In this document: one piece after another, positions 61,920-64,000 of the stretch
Position numbering within the stretch: position 1 is the first letter of the stretch
Layout of the letters: every line of letters starts with the position of its first letter
NCBI GenBank assembly: GCA_028281925.1
Contig: JANQIX010000015.1
Coordinates: 52,769 to 116,768 of the forward strand
Direction of reading: 5' to 3'
DNA: 64,000 nt
Origin: Alphaproteobacteria bacterium
Lineage (GTDB): Bacteria; Pseudomonadota; Alphaproteobacteria; DSM-16000; Inquilinaceae
Notes under the pieces: generated by a model
Databases searched by the model: none
The model's input: the letters and a program-made list of their open reading frames with translations, nothing else
What the model was told of the DNA's origin: nothing
Translations under genes and position numbers: made by a program

Positions 61920-62660
61920 ATGGACGGGCATGATCCACAGATCATTCGGGACGCAATCGCACGCAAGTCGTGGCGCGCATGGGAGGAGCAGCGCCGCCTT
62001 GCAGAGCATCAGCGCAGAAACCGTCAGCAGAAAGAGGCTCGCGAAGAGCACGATCTTGGCGATCTCGCCCAAGTCGTTGTGCTGGTAACCGAGGATCAGA
62101 TCGCTGAGTTCTCCGCCCGCCTGGACAGATATGATGCGGCTCTCGTCGATGCGCTGCACACGAACGAGCAGGCGCTGGAAAGTGTCCGGACGCAAATCGA
62201 TACGCTACTGACCCAGGCCCATACTCTTCCGGATGGCCGCCGGGTGTTCAGGTCCGAGGACGGCCAGCAAGTGTTCGACGAGGACGGTAATGAAGTCGGA
62301 CCCGATGTGATCGCCGCTTCCGATATCGATGAGGGCCGACCCAGCTGGGAGACCTACAGCGGGGCCCGGCTGGAAGAGGATCAGTTGCTGGAGGAACGCG
62401 AGGACCTCTTCAGCTATCAGAACAGGCTTGATGCTGCCCGCGACCGGCTGGACGACGAGGACCTTACGGCACAAGAGCTTGAAGACCTCGGAACAGAGCT
62501 GGAGACCAACATGCCCGCAGCGGTAGGCGAAGCCCTGAATCGGGAGGATCAACCTCGGCCAGATCAAAGGGTCGACGCCAGTCCGGAACAGGCGGCAGAC
62601 GGCGTTGACCTCGACGCTCTTGGGCGCTCCCTTGGCGGTATGCCGTTTCAGCCGCGGTGA
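61920..62660 (+). CDS. Acidic coiled-coil hypothetical protein (transfer-region type)
   Basis: 246 residues, starting immediately after the stop of the secreted gene. The N-terminal part is charged and helical (ARKSWRAWEEQRRLAEHQRR). The middle contains a coiled-coil segment (LVDALHTNEQALESVRTQID) and a segment DGRRVFRSEDGQQVFDEDGNEV. Acidic residues dominate the C-terminal half. Proteins of this kind are found with conjugation genes in alphaproteobacteria. No family is named. Confidence 0.6.
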   Translation: MDGHDPQIIRDAIARKSWRAWEEQRRLAEHQRRNRQQKEAREEHDLGDLAQVVVLVTEDQIAEFSARLDRYDAALVDALHTNEQALESVRTQIDTLLTQAHTLPDGRRVFRSEDGQQVFDEDGNEVGPDVIAASDIDEGRPSWETYSGARLEEDQLLEEREDLFSYQNRLDAARDRLDDEDLTAQELEDLGTELETNMPAAVGEALNREDQPRPDQRVDASPEQAADGVDLDALGRSLGGMPFQPR

Positions 62661-62919
62661 TGGGCTCTCGCTAAGGCAAGGCACCTCTGGTCGAGCCGAT
62701 TGACCCCGCAGGCTTCTTTCGGCAACAGTCCGCTCCCGGCCCATTGCTGCCGCGCGGGCGCGCCACGGGAATGGACCGCTTCCTGAGGTGAAGCTGATGC
62801 ACACGCGCCGTTCAGACTGGCGACCTTGTGCGTGCCAGCTCCGGACGGTCGCCGCGCAAACGAGAGCGCCTAGATCTGTTAGATCGGCTGCTGGGGCAGG
62901 GTCGACGTTTTAGGGATCC
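62661..62919. other. Gap between coiled-coil gene and WD40 gene
   Basis: I see no gene in these 259 bases. It is convergent space between the acidic coiled-coil gene and the WD40 gene. No clear terminator or repeat was found. Confidence 0.4.
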
Positions 62920-64000
62920 TCAATCCACGATCTGCAGCCAGTGCAGGCGGCCGATGGCATCGCCGGCGGCCAGCCGCCAGGGCCTGCCTTTGATAGCGAG
63001 TAGGACGGCCAAGCAAAAGACGGCCCTGGCGTCGACCTCCAGGCGGGCCAGCTCGGTTCCCGTGCCCGGGTCCCACAGACGGATCGTTTTGTCGTCGGAC
63101 CCGGAGGCGAGGCGGCCGTCGGGCAGCACTGCCAGGGCCCTGACCCAGTCGCTGTGGCCCTCCAGGCGGGCCAGCTCGGTTCCCGTGCCCGGGTCCCACA
63201 GACGGATCGTCCTGTCGGAGGACCCGGAGGCGAGGCGGCCGTCGGGCAGCACCGCCAGGGCATCGACCCCGCCGCTGTGGCCCTCCAGGCGGGTCAGCTG
63301 GTTTCCCGTGCCCGGGTCCCACAGACGGATCGTCCCGTCGTGGGACCCGGAGGCGAGGCGGCCGTCGGGCAGCACCGCCAGGGCATGGACCCAGTCGCTG
63401 TCGCCCTTCAGGCGGGCCAGCTCGGTTCCGGTGTCCGGGTCCCACAGACGGATCGTGTCGTCGCCGGACCCGGAGGCGAGGCGGCCGTCGGGCAGCACCG
63501 CCAGGGCATTGACTCCGTGGCTGTGGCCTTCCAAGCGGGCCAGCTCGGTTCCCGTGCCCGGGTCCCACAGACGGATCGTTTTGTCGTCGGACCCGGAGGC
63601 GAGGCGGCCGTCGGGCAGCACCGCCAGGGCATGGACCCAGCCGCTGTGGCCCTCCAGGCGGGCCAGCTCGGTTCCGGTGTCCGGGTCCCACAGACGGATC
63701 GTGGTGTCGTCGGACCCGGAGGCGAGGCGGCCGTCGGGCAGCACCGCCAGGGCCCAGACCCCGTAGCTGTGGCCTTTCAGGCGGGCCAACTCGGTTCCCG
63801 TGCCCGGGTCCCACAGACGGATCGTGTCGTCGCCGGACCCGGAGGCGAGGCGGCCGTCGGGCAGCACCGCCAGGGCCCTGACCTCGCCGCGGTGGCCCTC
63901 CAGGCGGGCCAACTCGGTTCCCGTGCCCGGGTCCCACAGACGGATCGTCCCGTCGTGGGACCCGGAGGCGAGGCGGCCGTCGGGCAGCACCGCCAGGGTT
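62920..64000 (-). CDS. WD40-repeat protein, C-terminal end; rest lies beyond the right edge
   Basis: At least eight WD40 units of 41 residues (LEGHS..V.ALAVLPDGRLAS followed by GS.D.TIRLWDPGTG.EL) encoded by near-identical 123-bp tandem repeats. The last repeat ends with a diverged segment (LLAIKGRPWRLAAGDAIG) and a stop at 62920. The frame is open to the window edge at 64000, so the N-terminus is not seen; an internal GTG at 63990 is within the repeats and is no true start. Repeat homogeneity suggests recent amplification. WD40 arrays like this are often the sensor part of STAND-type proteins. Confidence 0.92.
   Translation of the reverse strand, partial: TLAVLPDGRLASGSHDGTIRLWDPGTGTELARLEGHRGEVRALAVLPDGRLASGSGDDTIRLWDPGTGTELARLKGHSYGVWALAVLPDGRLASGSDDTTIRLWDPDTGTELARLEGHSGWVHALAVLPDGRLASGSDDKTIRLWDPGTGTELARLEGHSHGVNALAVLPDGRLASGSGDDTIRLWDPDTGTELARLKGDSDWVHALAVLPDGRLASGSHDGTIRLWDPGTGNQLTRLEGHSGGVDALAVLPDGRLASGSSDRTIRLWDPGTGTELARLEGHSDWVRALAVLPDGRLASGSDDKTIRLWDPGTGTELARLEVDARAVFCLAVLLAIKGRPWRLAAGDAIGRLHWLQIVD
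62920..64000. repeat. Tandem 123-bp WD40 repeat array
   Basis: The gggcagcac(c/t)gccagggc core recurs every 123 bases (for example 63121 and 63244) through at least eight units. Units differ mainly at a few codons around the variable tip (such as VHALA, VRALA, VNALA). The array runs past the right edge. Confidence 0.9.

Noticed and set aside
1..64000. CRISPR arrays, tRNA and rRNA genes
   Set aside because: No regularly spaced short direct repeats with unique spacers and no tRNA or rRNA sequence were recognised; the only tandem repeats are the coding WD40 units.

Overview
The window comes from a high-GC proteobacterium, most likely an alphaproteobacterium. This is judged from the codon usage and GC, the relaxase/MobC type and the accessory genes; no rRNA, tRNA or housekeeping marker is present to confirm it.

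Region 1 (about 1-31.3 kb, all minus strand) is an extracellular contractile injection system (eCIS, phage-tail-like particle). In transcription order it encodes a decoration-like protein, sheath, two gp19-type tubes, a zinc-ribbon baseplate hub protein, a small conserved protein, a CIS tube/LysM-adaptor protein, a small LysM protein, a gpD/gp27-like hub, a gp25-like wedge, two baseplate-J-like proteins (one with a long beta-solenoid in front), a tail-protein-I-like protein with kelch and beta-helix parts, a 2589-aa beta-helix/coiled-coil protein, two small proteins, a gpV/gp5-like spike, a small coiled-coil protein, and a long helical protein that runs off the left edge. Genes are packed head to tail with ATGA/GTGA/TGATG overlaps, which indicates one operon. 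Divergent from it (31558-33924, plus) is the AAA+ ATPase of the system. Its C-terminus looks like a DUF4255/Pvc16-type terminator domain, which appears nowhere else in the visible cluster.

Region 2 (33.9-36.3 kb) is a junction: an ankyrin lipoprotein, a 41-aa membrane peptide, a secreted MepA-like LAS metallopeptidase, and then a decayed second copy of the 3' end of the ATPase gene.

Region 3 (36.4-49.2 kb) is part of a mobilizable element: a four-helix membrane protein, a MobC-like protein and a relaxase (with a candidate oriT region upstream), and further on a VirD4-type coupling protein with two accessory membrane proteins. No VirB/T4SS channel genes are visible. An AT-rich island (39.75-42.75 kb) inside it carries two paralogous copies of a two-gene module: a small membrane protein followed by a secreted DUF3298-like protein.

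Region 4 (49.4-59.8 kb) looks like a defence/accessory island: a MORN-like repeat protein, a STAND-type NTPase gene with ankyrin-like C-terminus broken by a frameshift, and a tight operon HerA ATPase - NurA-like nuclease - D12 adenine methyltransferase - helical protein, which resembles a restriction/modification-like arrangement. Small plasmid/ICE-type genes follow, one of them frameshifted.

Region 5 (59.9-64 kb) holds a possible ADP-ribosyltransferase-fold protein, a serine recombinase, two conjugation-type hypotheticals and, at the right edge, the C-terminal end of a WD40 protein built from nearly identical 123-bp tandem repeats.
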